In this document: positions 42,604-51,922 of the stretch, piece after piece
How the letters are laid out: each line of letters opens with the position of its first letter
How positions within the stretch are numbered: position 1 is the first letter of the stretch
Assembly: GCF_000812965.1 (NCBI RefSeq)
Contig: NZ_JSYN01000018.1
Span: 94,179-158,178 of the forward strand
From: Pedobacter kyungheensis
GTDB taxonomy: Bacteria > Bacteroidota > Bacteroidia > Sphingobacteriales > Sphingobacteriaceae
Direction: 5' to 3'
Length of the DNA: 64,000 bases
The notes under the pieces: model-generated
Seen by the model: only the letters and a program-made list of their open reading frames with translations
Database searches by the model: none
Told to the model about the DNA's origin: nothing
Made by a program: the position numbers and the translations under genes

Positions 42604-43530
42604 TTAAGGCTTTTTAATTGCCCTACCTATCATGGTCAACGTAATTTCGCTGTTGTGCGGCACGCCTAAAGTGGTGCCCGGAGCAATGTCGAAAAGGTTA
42701 CGAATATAGATATCTGCAACACCCTGTGCCGCCTTTTTCTTTGTCTCTGCATCTTCAGGTAATGTGTTGTAAACGGTCTTTATATGTATACCCCCTTGAA
42801 AATCTACAACCGCAGCAACCTGGTGCGAGAAATCTTTATACGCACGCTCTATCGTAATCACATATTGCGGAAACATGTAATCATAAGCCTCGGTACGGTT
42901 GTTAAGGCGGTCTACCGTGCTTATTTTCTCTGCCTTTGCAATTTTGCTTTTAGAAATAAACTGAACCGGATCGGTAGCAGCAAAGGCACTATCGCGGTTT
43001 GCATTTACCTGGTTTGCCCGTTTTTCGATAAAAGCAGTATCGGCCTTAGTAGGTTTTTGTAATGCTTTTGCAGTTGTTTTCAATTTGTTTTTGATATAGC
43101 TCTGCGCATAAAAAGTCATGTTTACATCCGAGCGTACATCAGCAGCAATTACCTTTCCATCAACCTGAACACGCTGAAAAACCAGACTATCTTTACTGAT
43201 GTGCTTCACTTTAAAAAACTCTGCAGCGAAATTGTACACGTTGCCATGGTCGTATTGCAGGTAAAAATTCTGCATTCTATTTTTCTGCGGACTCCATGCC
43301 GACATGGTATCTTCTCTTACCACTTCAATTATCCACGAAGGTTTCTGCATAAACCCCTGTTCGTTAAAAGAAAGGCCATCTTTAAACCTGCGTTTTACCT
43401 CTTCATAACGGATGCCTTTAACAGGCTCAAAAGTAAAATCGCGCAGGGTTGGATCGGTGGTTTTGGAGCCAAACTTACACGACGAAAGCCACAGCACAAA
43501 AAAGAAAAAGTATAGGGTATTTTTAAGCAT
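42604..43530 (-). CDS. Lipoprotein of unknown function
   Basis: 308 residues. The signal peptide (LYFFFFVLWLSSC) ends in a lipobox with Cys about residue 18. The mature part is alpha/beta with no recognised fold: visible features are FEPVKGIRYEEVKRRF, SWIIEVVREDTMSAW, a KAK/TKADTAF linker region and a C-terminal VVDFQGGIHIKTVYNTLPEDAETKKKAAQG. It is probably anchored on the periplasmic or outer face. Neighbours (csp, array 2) give no hint. Single gene. Confidence 0.65.
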   Translation of the reverse strand: MLKNTLYFFFFVLWLSSCKFGSKTTDPTLRDFTFEPVKGIRYEEVKRRFKDGLSFNEQGFMQKPSWIIEVVREDTMSAWSPQKNRMQNFYLQYDHGNVYNFAAEFFKVKHISKDSLVFQRVQVDGKVIAADVRSDVNMTFYAQSYIKNKLKTTAKALQKPTKADTAFIEKRANQVNANRDSAFAATDPVQFISKSKIAKAEKISTVDRLNNRTEAYDYMFPQYVITIERAYKDFSHQVAAVVDFQGGIHIKTVYNTLPEDAETKKKAAQGVADIYIRNLFDIAPGTTLGVPHNSEITLTMIGRAIKKP

Positions 43531-43626
43531 GGTATTAAAATATGGCCCTAAAATAAGTAATTATCTAAGAAGCCATTTAAGTTTTGAACAAAATGCACTT
43601 CGTTGGTACTAATTTGAACTTATAGC

Positions 43627-43794
43627 CTGTTTTCCAGTATCTTTTCCTGCTCTGTGCGCCAGGCAATCATGAGGGTCATGAAACCTTCCTGCAGTGCGCA
43701 GCGACCTTTCATGAGTATCAGGAAAACCCGCTGCAGTGTGCAGCACCAAATCATGAGGGTCATGAAAGCTTGCCGCAGGCTGCAGCGCCAAATC
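43627..43794. repeat. Second 42-bp tandem array (three full units plus a degenerate one)
   Basis: Perfect 42-bp units start at 43669, 43711 and 43753, each opening ATGAG; a degenerate unit precedes from 43627. The shared core is CCTGCAGTGCGCAGCG, as at 3044-3127. The plus-strand frame encodes MRVMKPSCSAQRPF, MSIRKTRCSVQHQI and MRVMKACRRLQRQI, that is a 14-residue repeat matching KASCSAQRPI of array 1. It sits between a lipoprotein gene and the 3' end of a glycosidase gene. It is not a CRISPR, since units are contiguous with no spacers. Confidence 0.85.
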
Positions 43795-43814
43795 ATTAAA
43801 AAACCGCAAATCGC

Positions 43815-44681
43815 TTATTTTTTCTTTACCAATATAACATTGGCCACCTTGCGCTGCCCCTCGTGATCCCACTTTTTATTATCGGTAGGATAATTAATTA
43901 CGCCGTTGTTTGCCATGCCGTTTACCCATAAGGTGGTAGAGCCTCCGCCATCGAAATTAATGGCACTGGTACAGCCCAGCCAGCGCATCAGTTTGGTGAG
44001 TTCGAACAGGCTTGCCCCTGCCGATTCGGTATTGCGGCCATCAATGGTTAACAAAATAACATGCCCGTTGGGTTTTATGCCCAGGCAGGTACGCGGATGG
44101 CGTAAACGGTTAAAAGCAGCAGTATCTAAACTTTCATCTACCCCATTTAACGTCAGCAGCGGACCATTTAATAAAACATCGGAAGCTGTTAAGCGGCTTT
44201 CCCAATCCCCACTTCCATCCCATTTAATCAGCTTAAGCTTTCCATTTTCTATCGCTATACCCGCCTGCTGGTGTCTGGCCCTTTCGCCATTAGCCCCTAA
44301 GCGATTGGTATTTATAATTTTTCCCTGTACGCGAACGAAATCAACCGATCCTCCGTTTTTAACATCAAAGAAATTGCCGTTTATGGCTGCCAGCGCGGTA
44401 TCGCGCAAGCCGAAATCGCTCGTGGTAATCAATTGCTTTTCTTCCGCCCCAAGCGCAAAAACAGCTTTGCGACCGGTATCGTTAATCTCTAAGAAAGATA
44501 TGTTTTGATTGGCGCCAAACAGGTTTTGCTGGTTGAAGTGATGCTGAAATAGCCTAACCTGCCTGGCTACCCTGGTTTTCTGCCATCGGGTTTTTACAAC
44601 AGTTAACGAATCGGTATTTTGGCTAAAGGCAGGTAAGCCATAAACAAATAAGGCAACAGCAAATAAGATTTTATTAAACAT
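43815..44681 (-). CDS. Exported phosphodiester glycosidase (NAGPA/DUF2233) family protein
   Basis: 288 residues from the ATG at 44681; the longer frame from 44768 reads through the upstream terminator. The signal peptide (FNKILFAVALFVYGLPAF, cleaved near FSQN) is followed by the phosphodiester glycosidase domain: INGNFFDVKNGGSVDFVR, RHPRTCLGIKPNGHVILLTIDGR and the conserved INFDGGGSTTLWVNG. The domain is known from the mammalian uncovering enzyme and from bacterial relatives acting on sugar phosphodiesters; the natural substrate here is unknown. Its 3' end abuts the 42-bp array. Confidence 0.85.
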   Translation of the reverse strand: MFNKILFAVALFVYGLPAFSQNTDSLTVVKTRWQKTRVARQVRLFQHHFNQQNLFGANQNISFLEINDTGRKAVFALGAEEKQLITTSDFGLRDTALAAINGNFFDVKNGGSVDFVRVQGKIINTNRLGANGERARHQQAGIAIENGKLKLIKWDGSGDWESRLTASDVLLNGPLLTLNGVDESLDTAAFNRLRHPRTCLGIKPNGHVILLTIDGRNTESAGASLFELTKLMRWLGCTSAINFDGGGSTTLWVNGMANNGVINYPTDNKKWDHEGQRKVANVILVKKK

Positions 44682-44752
44682 AAAACAGTTTTGCCTTAAA
44701 ATTATAAAACGGTTTACAGTTTGCTTTAAAGCATCAAGAATTATACAAAAAC

Positions 44753-44783
44753 AAAAAGGAGCAATCAATTTAATGATTGCTCC
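44753..44783 (-). terminator. Intrinsic terminator after the zinc metalloprotease gene
   Basis: A perfect 10-bp stem GGAGCAATCA/TGATTGCTCC (44758-44767 with 44774-44783, 6-nt loop) is followed on the minus strand by TTTTTGTTTTTG. Confidence 0.85.
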
Positions 44784-44852
44784 TTTTAGGATAAACCTTG
44801 CAGGTTAATACAAAGTTTATATTGCTATCAAAACCTGTGGGTTTTGAGGGTA

Positions 44853-47369
44853 TTATTTTTTCGGATCTAAAATATCTTTAATCCTGATGCTTAAATCTTC
44901 GTAGTGCGCTTTGGTAATGGCATCGCCGGCAGCAGCCCTTGCTTTTGTGGTTGCCAGTAATGTTTTAAGCTCTGCTCTAACCAATGGTCTGATATCTGAT
45001 AAGCCAACGTTGATTGGTGTTAAACCAAAACTCGCAGCATAATCAGCAGGGAAGCCTGCAGGAAGCTCGTTTTCTTTGGTCATCAAATCCTGTAAACGAT
45101 CTACATAAGCACGTTGTAAATTGCGTTTAAAGGCATCTGCCCTACCCGCAACAAAAACCGATGATCTTAAATCAGTAAACAGTTCAGGTAAAGTATAGGC
45201 TTTAGCCGCACCGTTTTTGGTTTCGTTATCTAACAAACGCGCAATACGCGATGGCGATAACAAGTTACCCAACGTACTGGTTTGAACACCTTTAATACGG
45301 TTTAACAATACGCCGTTATCAAACTTGCTCAACTGATCGTTGTTAATTAACCAAAGCGGCGTGGTAAACAATTGCTGGTTAAAGAAAGTTACAGCTTCTT
45401 TTTGTTTCGCTTTTGGCAGGTATGCGTAAACCGGTCCTTTTTGCTCGTACGTTTTAAAGTTCTCGCTTAAACCACCAACGTTTGTTGCAACGTGGCCCAT
45501 ATAACGGTTAAACTGACCAACAATTTCTGTATAAATCTCTTTTAAATCGCTATAGTCTTTACCTTTCTGGTAAGTCCATTTTTCTACATTTGGTAAAATG
45601 CGTTTTAAGTTGGCAATACCATATGTACTGGCTTTCATAGCATTATCACCTAAATCTTCACTTTGTAAACGCGGATCTAAAGAAGTACCCTGACGGCCGT
45701 AGAAGTATAAAGGATTACCTGCATTTTTTAAAGTCCACTGATCTAAGATTTCTTTTTCCTGTTCAGCAGTTTTACCGCCAGGAATCCATGAATATCCCCA
45801 TTTTACTACCCATTTATCGTATTCGCCAATTTGTGGGTGTAATTTGGTAACACCATCGCCAGGCTGTGCAATGTAGTTAAAACGGGCATAATCCATAATT
45901 GATGGTGCTGTTCCGTGTTTATCTGTAAAGGTTTTTGAACGTAACGAATCAACCGGATAAGCATAACTAGAACCAAAGTTGTGAGGCAAACCTAAAGTGT
46001 GGCCAATTTCGTGCGAAGAAACAAAACGGATCAGTTCGCCCATTTGCTCATCGCTAAATTTAGCTTTACGCACTTCAGGGTTAATGGCTGCAGTTTGTAC
46101 AAAATACCAGTTACGCAATAAATTCATTACGTTGTGGTACCAGCCAATGTGTGTTTCTAAAATCTGTCCGGTACGTGGATCGCTGATGTGCGGACCATAA
46201 GCATTGGCAATATCAGATGCAAAGTAACGTACTACCGAATATCTCGAATCTTCTACACTAAACTGAGGATCTTGTTGCGGAGTTGGCGCTTCTTTACCCA
46301 TAATGGCATTTTTAAAACCAGCGGCTTCAAAAGCTACCTGCCAGTCGTTAATACCCTGAATTAAGAACGGCACCCATTTTTTCGGTGTTGCCGGATCGAT
46401 GTAAATTACGATTGGTTTAACCGGTTCTACCAGTTCGCCGCGTTTATAAGCGTTGGTATCTTTCGGTACCAGATTCCAGCGGTGAATGTAAGCAGTACGC
46501 TCTGCCTTTTGTGCATTGCTGCCATAATCTATCTGCGATTGACCAAAGAAACCTACCCGGTTATCCATAATCCTGGCTTTTACAGGTATTTTAGGCAATA
46601 ACAACATCGAAGTATTGAATTCGAAGGTAACTGCGCCGTTGCTGCTATCGGTAGGCGATTCGGCTGCGCGGTAAGTTTTAGCCGTTTTTACCTCGATATT
46701 AATCGGGAAAGTTTTAACCGTATCGATGTATGAACGCGTAGCATCGTACATGGTAACTTTATAGGCCTTACGAATCTGATCGGTAGCGCCAATTGCCATT
46801 ATATCGCCGTTGTAAAAATCGGTAACATCGATTACCACACCGGTAGTATCTTTATTATAAGCTTTAATTTCAAAGCTGGCTAATATTTGTGCCAGGTTAG
46901 AGTTTTGAACCGACTCGTACATGTCGCTGTTCGGATCGGCTTTGGTTGAGTAGCTTGGTACACGGATAAAAACCTGTTTACCCCTGCGCTCCCATTTCCA
47001 TACCTGCTCGTTAAGCTCTTCGCCACCATATTGCTGGTTGCCAACTTTAACGCCAGCCGGTACCTTGGCCAAACGGGTAACTACCAACATTTCGCGGTTA
47101 ATGATCGAATCAGGAATCTCGAAATACCACTTATCGTCAACTTTATGGGTTTTAAACAAGCCATTGGTGGTTCTTGCTTTTGCAGTAATAATTTCTGAGA
47201 ATGGTTTTATGCCCTCTTTCTTTGGGGCTGCAGCAGCTGCTGCCGGTGCTGTGGCTGGCGTTGTGCCTTTACCTTTTTTTGGAGTTTTCTGGGCGTATGC
47301 CGTATCTGTTCCGGCTACACCAAGGGCTACAATACCTGCCAGGGCAAGTATTTTAAAGTTTTTCTTCAT
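44853..47369 (-). CDS. Large exported zinc metalloprotease (DUF5117/DUF5118 type)
   Basis: 838 residues from the ATG at 47369; a TTG two codons upstream is not preferred. A signal peptide (KNFKILALAGIVALGVAG) is followed by a low-complexity Ala/Pro/Lys linker. N-terminal DUF5118-like and DUF5117-like domains come next, then a metzincin-type zinc site in SSHEIGHTLGLPHNFGSS (HExxHxxGxxH, about residue 447). The protein is periplasmic or extracellular. C-terminal helical domains follow; no T9SS sorting motif is apparent. Such proteases are common in Bacteroidota and likely degrade peptides, but substrates are unknown. Single gene, terminated downstream. Confidence 0.88.
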   Translation of the reverse strand: MKKNFKILALAGIVALGVAGTDTAYAQKTPKKGKGTTPATAPAAAAAAPKKEGIKPFSEIITAKARTTNGLFKTHKVDDKWYFEIPDSIINREMLVVTRLAKVPAGVKVGNQQYGGEELNEQVWKWERRGKQVFIRVPSYSTKADPNSDMYESVQNSNLAQILASFEIKAYNKDTTGVVIDVTDFYNGDIMAIGATDQIRKAYKVTMYDATRSYIDTVKTFPINIEVKTAKTYRAAESPTDSSNGAVTFEFNTSMLLLPKIPVKARIMDNRVGFFGQSQIDYGSNAQKAERTAYIHRWNLVPKDTNAYKRGELVEPVKPIVIYIDPATPKKWVPFLIQGINDWQVAFEAAGFKNAIMGKEAPTPQQDPQFSVEDSRYSVVRYFASDIANAYGPHISDPRTGQILETHIGWYHNVMNLLRNWYFVQTAAINPEVRKAKFSDEQMGELIRFVSSHEIGHTLGLPHNFGSSYAYPVDSLRSKTFTDKHGTAPSIMDYARFNYIAQPGDGVTKLHPQIGEYDKWVVKWGYSWIPGGKTAEQEKEILDQWTLKNAGNPLYFYGRQGTSLDPRLQSEDLGDNAMKASTYGIANLKRILPNVEKWTYQKGKDYSDLKEIYTEIVGQFNRYMGHVATNVGGLSENFKTYEQKGPVYAYLPKAKQKEAVTFFNQQLFTTPLWLINNDQLSKFDNGVLLNRIKGVQTSTLGNLLSPSRIARLLDNETKNGAAKAYTLPELFTDLRSSVFVAGRADAFKRNLQRAYVDRLQDLMTKENELPAGFPADYAASFGLTPINVGLSDIRPLVRAELKTLLATTKARAAAGDAITKAHYEDLSIRIKDILDPKK

Positions 47370-47463
47370 GTGCAATTAAAAGTTAGTTTGCTTGGCAATT
47401 AAGAGGTTAAAGTTAAAGGCTTGTTACAAGTCAAGCGCTGTGTAACCGGAAAATTACATTCGG

Positions 47464-48714
47464 TTAAATCCTTTTCTCGAGCTTTACCACTTTAAAGAAC
47501 ACCTGTTTATCCCTGTAAATTTCAAAAATGATACTCCGGTCGGCCTTCGATTTAAACATTTCTGTGAGATCATTTAGGGAATAAAAATCAACTGCCTTGA
47601 AATTTACACCAATAATTTCATCATCCTGGCAAAGGCCTGCCCTTTCTGCCGGGCTATTGGGATCTATTTCGCCAATGAGCAGGCGTTTATATTCTTTCTG
47701 GTCTAAATAAATCACCATCCCAACCATATCATGCTCGAAAGGCACTTTGCTTAAACTATTGGGTTTAATGTATATAAAACCTTGTTGGTAATTAATCTGA
47801 AGGTTAAACTTACGAAGCATGTCCGCACCTAAATTCCCGTTCCGTTTAGTCAGGTCTATCTTATCAGAAATGGTTTTAAAATCGGGGAAACCGGCAACAA
47901 CATCTTTAAAGGTATAATCGCCCAATTTAAATTTCTTCACCCGGCCTACATAGCCTTTAATCTGTCCGCTGAGGCTCATCCCTAAATTGGCACTGATGGT
48001 TTTGGCGGGTAACGGAAAAGCAGTTCCGTCGAGGGTTTCGAGCGATAGCGCATGACTGGCGCCGGTATCAATCAGGAATCTGGCATTTACGGTTCCACCA
48101 CCCGGAATTTCGATACTGGCCATTACATAAGGCTTTTGGTTTTCGACTATTATGGGGATTTTTTCTCCACGATATTTGATTTTTGCGCCATAATTGGATA
48201 CAATGATCCTGTTTTCGTTGTACCTGATATCCACAATAAAGCTGTTAAAAAAATTATAGCCGATTAAGCCATAAATCTTAATCCCCAAATGTCCCGATAA
48301 ATTAAAAAGATCTTCTTTTAAAATGGCTGTAGGTACATGGTCCATCGCTGCATTTCCCAACCGGGCACTAATATTCTGCGATACAAAAGCTTCGACAGTT
48401 TCGATGCCCAAACCCGAGACTTTAATTTTGCGAAGCATACTAAAGTTTAAGGAATCAATGATAGAGGGATCGGTAACAATCATTGGCCCTACGCCAGTAT
48501 CTAAAACAAAATCGTAAGGCCCTTTTCCATTCACATACAGCGGAACCACAATCAGGTTTTTAATGCATTTAAAGGAAATAGATTGTTTCTGCTGCTGATC
48601 CCGTCTGAAAGCAAACTCCTGTGCCTTGGCCTCAAAAACAGTCAAAACCAAGCCCAGGCAAATCATTAACTTGCGTAAACAGATTATTACAACTGGGCTA
48701 TATTTGGCTAACAT
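47464..48714 (-). CDS. Aspartyl protease (retropepsin-like, two DTG sites) with C-terminal PDZ domain
   Basis: 416 residues. A hydrophobic N-terminal region (MICLGLVLTVFEAKAQ after a basic stretch) acts as signal peptide; the ATG at 48714 or a start near residue 17 are both possible. Two retropepsin-type motifs occur: FVLDTGVG (about 70) and FLIDTGASHAL (about 215), so one chain carries both halves. A PDZ domain ends the protein (LIGEIDPNSPAERAGLCQDDEIIGVN). Clan AA proteases with PDZ are typical of Bacteroidota periplasm. It diverges from the PBP4-like gene across 52 bp. Confidence 0.88.
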   Translation of the reverse strand: MLAKYSPVVIICLRKLMICLGLVLTVFEAKAQEFAFRRDQQQKQSISFKCIKNLIVVPLYVNGKGPYDFVLDTGVGPMIVTDPSIIDSLNFSMLRKIKVSGLGIETVEAFVSQNISARLGNAAMDHVPTAILKEDLFNLSGHLGIKIYGLIGYNFFNSFIVDIRYNENRIIVSNYGAKIKYRGEKIPIIVENQKPYVMASIEIPGGGTVNARFLIDTGASHALSLETLDGTAFPLPAKTISANLGMSLSGQIKGYVGRVKKFKLGDYTFKDVVAGFPDFKTISDKIDLTKRNGNLGADMLRKFNLQINYQQGFIYIKPNSLSKVPFEHDMVGMVIYLDQKEYKRLLIGEIDPNSPAERAGLCQDDEIIGVNFKAVDFYSLNDLTEMFKSKADRSIIFEIYRDKQVFFKVVKLEKRI

Positions 48715-48766
48715 TTAACTAAATTTAATAAATTAGTTGATAATTATGCTTCCATAAATTCAGAAC

Positions 48767-50095
48767 ATGTTTCCATTAAAAAACCTAAGTACTTTTTTCC
48801 TCGCCGCTACACTATTTATAAGCCTGTTAAGTGGCTGTTCTGCAGATAAAATAATGTCGAAAAAAGTAGCCAAAATCTTTAAAAATTCGGAAGTAACCAG
48901 GCAGTACCAGGTTGGTTTTGCACTTTACAATCCGGCCGATAAAAAGATGATTTTTCAACAGGAAGCAGACAAATACTTTACACCTGCCTCAAATACCAAG
49001 CTCTATACTTTTTTTGCCAGTTTGAAAATGCTGCCTGAGGTGATGCCTGCATTAAAATATGTTGAAAGGAACGATTCGTTAATTTTTTGGGGAACCGGCG
49101 ATCCTTCATTTTTACAGTTTGCCGTAAAAGATAAATCGGCATACAATTTCCTCCTGGCCGCTAACAAAAAGCTGTTCTTTGCGCCCGGTCGTTATTCAGG
49201 TAGTTTTTTTGGCGATGGGTGGTCGTGGGATGATTACGACTTTTACTACCAGCCCGAAATTACCGAAATGCCCATTATGGATAACATGGTAACTTCTACC
49301 TACGCCAGTCCAAATAAAATTAACATCGAACCCAGGGTTTTCACTTCCTGCTTCGAAATAGACTCGACCAAAACCACAGGCAATTTTCAGGTAAGCCGCG
49401 ATTTTTTAACCAATACCTTTCACTATCCTGCCGTTGTTGTAAAACCGGGCTACAACCAGCAAAATCCTTATAAAACAAGTCCGCAGCTTACCGTAGAAAT
49501 TTTGTCCGATACTTTGCACAAACCAGTTGGGCTAATTAACCTTAAAATACCTGCTGATGCGAAAACTTTGCCCGGTGCAAAACGCGATTCAGTTTTAAAG
49601 CACATGATGTTGCCCAGCGATAATTTTATAGCCGAGCATTTATTACTGGTATGTGCCAACCAGATTGGCGATACTTTAAGCACGGTTAAAGCCATTCAGT
49701 ACATTAACAAAAACTACCTTTCCTTTTTACCCGATAAGGTAAAATGGGTTGATGGCTCAGGCCTTTCGCGTCAAAATCTATTCACTCCACGCGATAATGT
49801 ATACCTGCTCGACTCGATTTACCACCTGGTAAATAATCCAGAAAAGCTTTTTGATCTGTTGCCTGCAGGCGGAAAGAGCGGCACTTTAAAAAATGCCTAT
49901 CCAAAAACCGACAAGCCTTTTGTTTATGGCAAAACCGGTTCGCTGGGTGGTGTGCATAACCAAAGCGGTTACGTTTTAACCAAAAAGGGTAAAACCTTCA
50001 TTTATGCTTTTATGAACAACGGTTTTGTAAAACCCACAGCCGAGGTACGGGCAGAAATGGTGCGGGTAATAACTTACATACACGATAATTTTTAG
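48767..50095 (+). CDS. D-alanyl-D-alanine carboxypeptidase/endopeptidase, PBP4 (S13) family lipoprotein
   Basis: 442 residues. The lipobox LSGC is at about residue 24. Penicillin-binding motifs: SNTK (SxxK) in TPASNTKLYTFF, SGLSRQN (SxN) in WVDGSGLSRQN, and KTGS in VYGKTGSLGG. The S13 family trims or cleaves peptidoglycan cross-links in the periplasm. At 442 residues it is near usual length. An adjacent BioF-like enzyme (3-bp gap) and a histidine phosphatase follow on the same strand; a functional link is not evident. Confidence 0.9.
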   Translation: MFPLKNLSTFFLAATLFISLLSGCSADKIMSKKVAKIFKNSEVTRQYQVGFALYNPADKKMIFQQEADKYFTPASNTKLYTFFASLKMLPEVMPALKYVERNDSLIFWGTGDPSFLQFAVKDKSAYNFLLAANKKLFFAPGRYSGSFFGDGWSWDDYDFYYQPEITEMPIMDNMVTSTYASPNKINIEPRVFTSCFEIDSTKTTGNFQVSRDFLTNTFHYPAVVVKPGYNQQNPYKTSPQLTVEILSDTLHKPVGLINLKIPADAKTLPGAKRDSVLKHMMLPSDNFIAEHLLLVCANQIGDTLSTVKAIQYINKNYLSFLPDKVKWVDGSGLSRQNLFTPRDNVYLLDSIYHLVNNPEKLFDLLPAGGKSGTLKNAYPKTDKPFVYGKTGSLGGVHNQSGYVLTKKGKTFIYAFMNNGFVKPTAEVRAEMVRVITYIHDNF

Positions 50096-50098
50096 CAC

Positions 50099-51142
50099 AT
50101 GGGCACTGCATTTAGCGCCATAAACCAGCCTTTCGGTAATAAAATAATTGTTGATGGAACAAGTTACCTCTATTTTGGCGGTACAGCCTACCTGGGCATT
50201 CCGAAAAATCCCGATTTTATTCAGCTTTACGTAGAAGGGATTAACAAATTTGGCTTAAATAATGGCACCAGCCGCAGCAACAATATCCAGCTTGGCATTT
50301 ACGACGAAGCCGAAAACGTAGCTGCAGCCCGTTATGGAGCAGAAGCCGCCCTGATTACCTCGAGCGGATATTTAGCAGCCCAACTTACGGTAAAAGCTTT
50401 ACCTAACCTGGGCGAGGTGAGCTATGCCCCTGCCACTCATCCTTCGTTATGGCTAAACACGTCACCGGTTGCGCCTGATTCATTTACAATCTGGAAAGCA
50501 GAAACGATTGAACGGATTAATGCTTCTACAGCAGAAAACTGGGTACTCATCAGCAATTCGATGAACAACCTCATGCCAGAGATTTACGACTTTACATTTC
50601 TGAACCAAATCGATGCCACTAAAAAATTAATCGTGATTGTAGATGATTCGCATGGGATTGGTGTAAACAATGGAGGCTTAAGCGCATACTCCAGCTTGCC
50701 AGACCGGCCCAACACCGAATATGTTGTGGTAGCCTCGATGGCAAAAGCGCTGGGAGTAGATGCAGGGATTATTTTAGGATCGAAGAAAATTATTGAGCAG
50801 TTAAAGAAAAGTCCGGCTTTTGTTGGCGCCTCGCCTCCTGCCGCAGCGGGTCTCTACGCTTTCATTAATGCCGGCGAAATTTATCAAACAGCATGGCAAA
50901 AACTTCAGGAAAACATTGATTTATTGGTCGATAACCTAAGTTCCACGTGGAAATACGAACTGGGGTTCCCTGCATTTTTAATAGACGATCCACAAATTGA
51001 TCGGCATTTTTTTAAAGATCAGATCCTGATTTCATCTTTTCCTTACCCGAGCCCAACCAGCGCACCCATCAATCGAATTGTGCTAAGCAGCTGGCACGAA
51101 AAAGCAGATATCGAAAAATTAATTAACAGCATTAGTGCCTAG
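50099..51142 (+). CDS. PLP-dependent alpha-oxoamine synthase-like aminotransferase (BioF/Kbl family)
   Basis: 347 residues, shorter than the usual ~390. PLP landmarks: TSSGYLAAQL, a DDSHGIGV motif (PLP Asp-His) in IVIVDDSHGIGVNNGG, and the Schiff-base Lys in VVASMAKALGVDAG. These mark the alpha-oxoamine synthase family (7-keto-8-aminopelargonate synthase, 2-amino-3-ketobutyrate ligase, serine palmitoyl transferase). The ATGGG start is 3 bp after the PBP4 stop. Absence of bio or spt genes nearby leaves the substrate open. Confidence 0.85.
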   Translation: MGTAFSAINQPFGNKIIVDGTSYLYFGGTAYLGIPKNPDFIQLYVEGINKFGLNNGTSRSNNIQLGIYDEAENVAAARYGAEAALITSSGYLAAQLTVKALPNLGEVSYAPATHPSLWLNTSPVAPDSFTIWKAETIERINASTAENWVLISNSMNNLMPEIYDFTFLNQIDATKKLIVIVDDSHGIGVNNGGLSAYSSLPDRPNTEYVVVASMAKALGVDAGIILGSKKIIEQLKKSPAFVGASPPAAAGLYAFINAGEIYQTAWQKLQENIDLLVDNLSSTWKYELGFPAFLIDDPQIDRHFFKDQILISSFPYPSPTSAPINRIVLSSWHEKADIEKLINSISA

Positions 51143-51172
51143 GCTTTCGCAATATTTTTTAATCTTTATAAA

Positions 51173-51673
51173 ATGAAACGACTATTCCTTTTCCTGCCCC
51201 TGCTATTGATGCTCTCTACTGCTGTTTTGGCGCAAACTACCGATGTTTGGATTGTAAGGCATGCCGAAAAAGATAAATCGAACCCACAAGATACTGACCC
51301 AGCCTTATCTGATGAAGGCAGAATCAGAGCCGGCGACCTGGCCACCTACTTAAAGAAAGAAAAGTTCGATGTTGCCTTTAGTACCCCTTTTAAAAGAACG
51401 CATCAAACTTTAGACTCTTTAATCATCCAAAAAGTAATCGATTATAAGGATATTCCATCGCTGGTAGATTCGGTTAAGAAAAATTACAGCGGAAAAACGG
51501 TTATTGTAGCGGGCCATTCCAATACCGTACTGGAAATTATTGAAGCCTTTGGCGGTAAAAGACCAATGGAAATGCTTACCGACGATGATTACGACTATAT
51601 TTTTCACTTAACCGTAAAAGACGACAAAGCACGCGTTAAAAAAGACCAGTACGGCAGGCCACATCACCTTTAG
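51173..51673 (+). CDS. Exported histidine phosphatase superfamily protein
   Basis: 166 residues. A signal peptide (MKRLFLFLPLLLMLSTAVLAQ) is followed by the phosphohistidine core: WIVRHAEKDK (His nucleophile, RHxE form), FSTPFKRTHQTL and VAGHSNTV (second His). The domain is a small histidine phosphatase (SixA/phosphoglycerate mutase fold), here periplasmic. It follows the BioF-like gene by 30 bp and may be co-transcribed. Substrate unknown. Confidence 0.87.
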   Translation: MKRLFLFLPLLLMLSTAVLAQTTDVWIVRHAEKDKSNPQDTDPALSDEGRIRAGDLATYLKKEKFDVAFSTPFKRTHQTLDSLIIQKVIDYKDIPSLVDSVKKNYSGKTVIVAGHSNTVLEIIEAFGGKRPMEMLTDDDYDYIFHLTVKDDKARVKKDQYGRPHHL

Positions 51674-51719
51674 TTGAGAGTTTGGAGTTTTCAGTTTGGA
51701 ATACCCCTAAGTGTTATTT

Positions 51720-51915
51720 TAAATATAGATTGTCATCCTGAGCTTGTCGAAGGACCTCTTCAGACACATTGTGAGTGCTTTAATGTGGAGTCAGATGTTA
51801 CCACCTGACTAATAAACAGGCAATTAATTGAGTGTAAGCTGGTAACAGCTTACGCCACATCGATGAAAAATTGGCACCGAGACCAAATGAACCAGTGACC
51901 AGTGAACCAATAAAC
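51720..51915. repeat. Interspersed repeat cluster with nested hairpins
   Basis: Between the histidine phosphatase and ddpX-like genes. It contains TGTCATCCTGAGCTTGTCGAAGGA (from about 51731), then an outer stem ATGTGG/CCACAT (51783-51788 with 51855-51860). Inside it are AGTCAGATG-TTAC-CACCTGACT (51789-51810) and GTAAGCTG-GTAA-CAGCTTAC (51834-51853). A GAACCAGTGACCAGTGAACC microrepeat follows (51887-51908), resembling 62460-62488. No gene. Confidence 0.65.
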
Positions 51916-51922
51916 TGCGAAA

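Noticed and set aside
43906..44508. A 200-codon plus-strand frame
   Set aside because: Antisense to the phosphodiester glycosidase gene, whose catalytic motif is clear; the translation has no family features.
44681..44768. Longer start for the phosphodiester glycosidase
   Set aside because: The extra residues are encoded by the upstream terminator; the ATG at 44681 gives a clean signal peptide.
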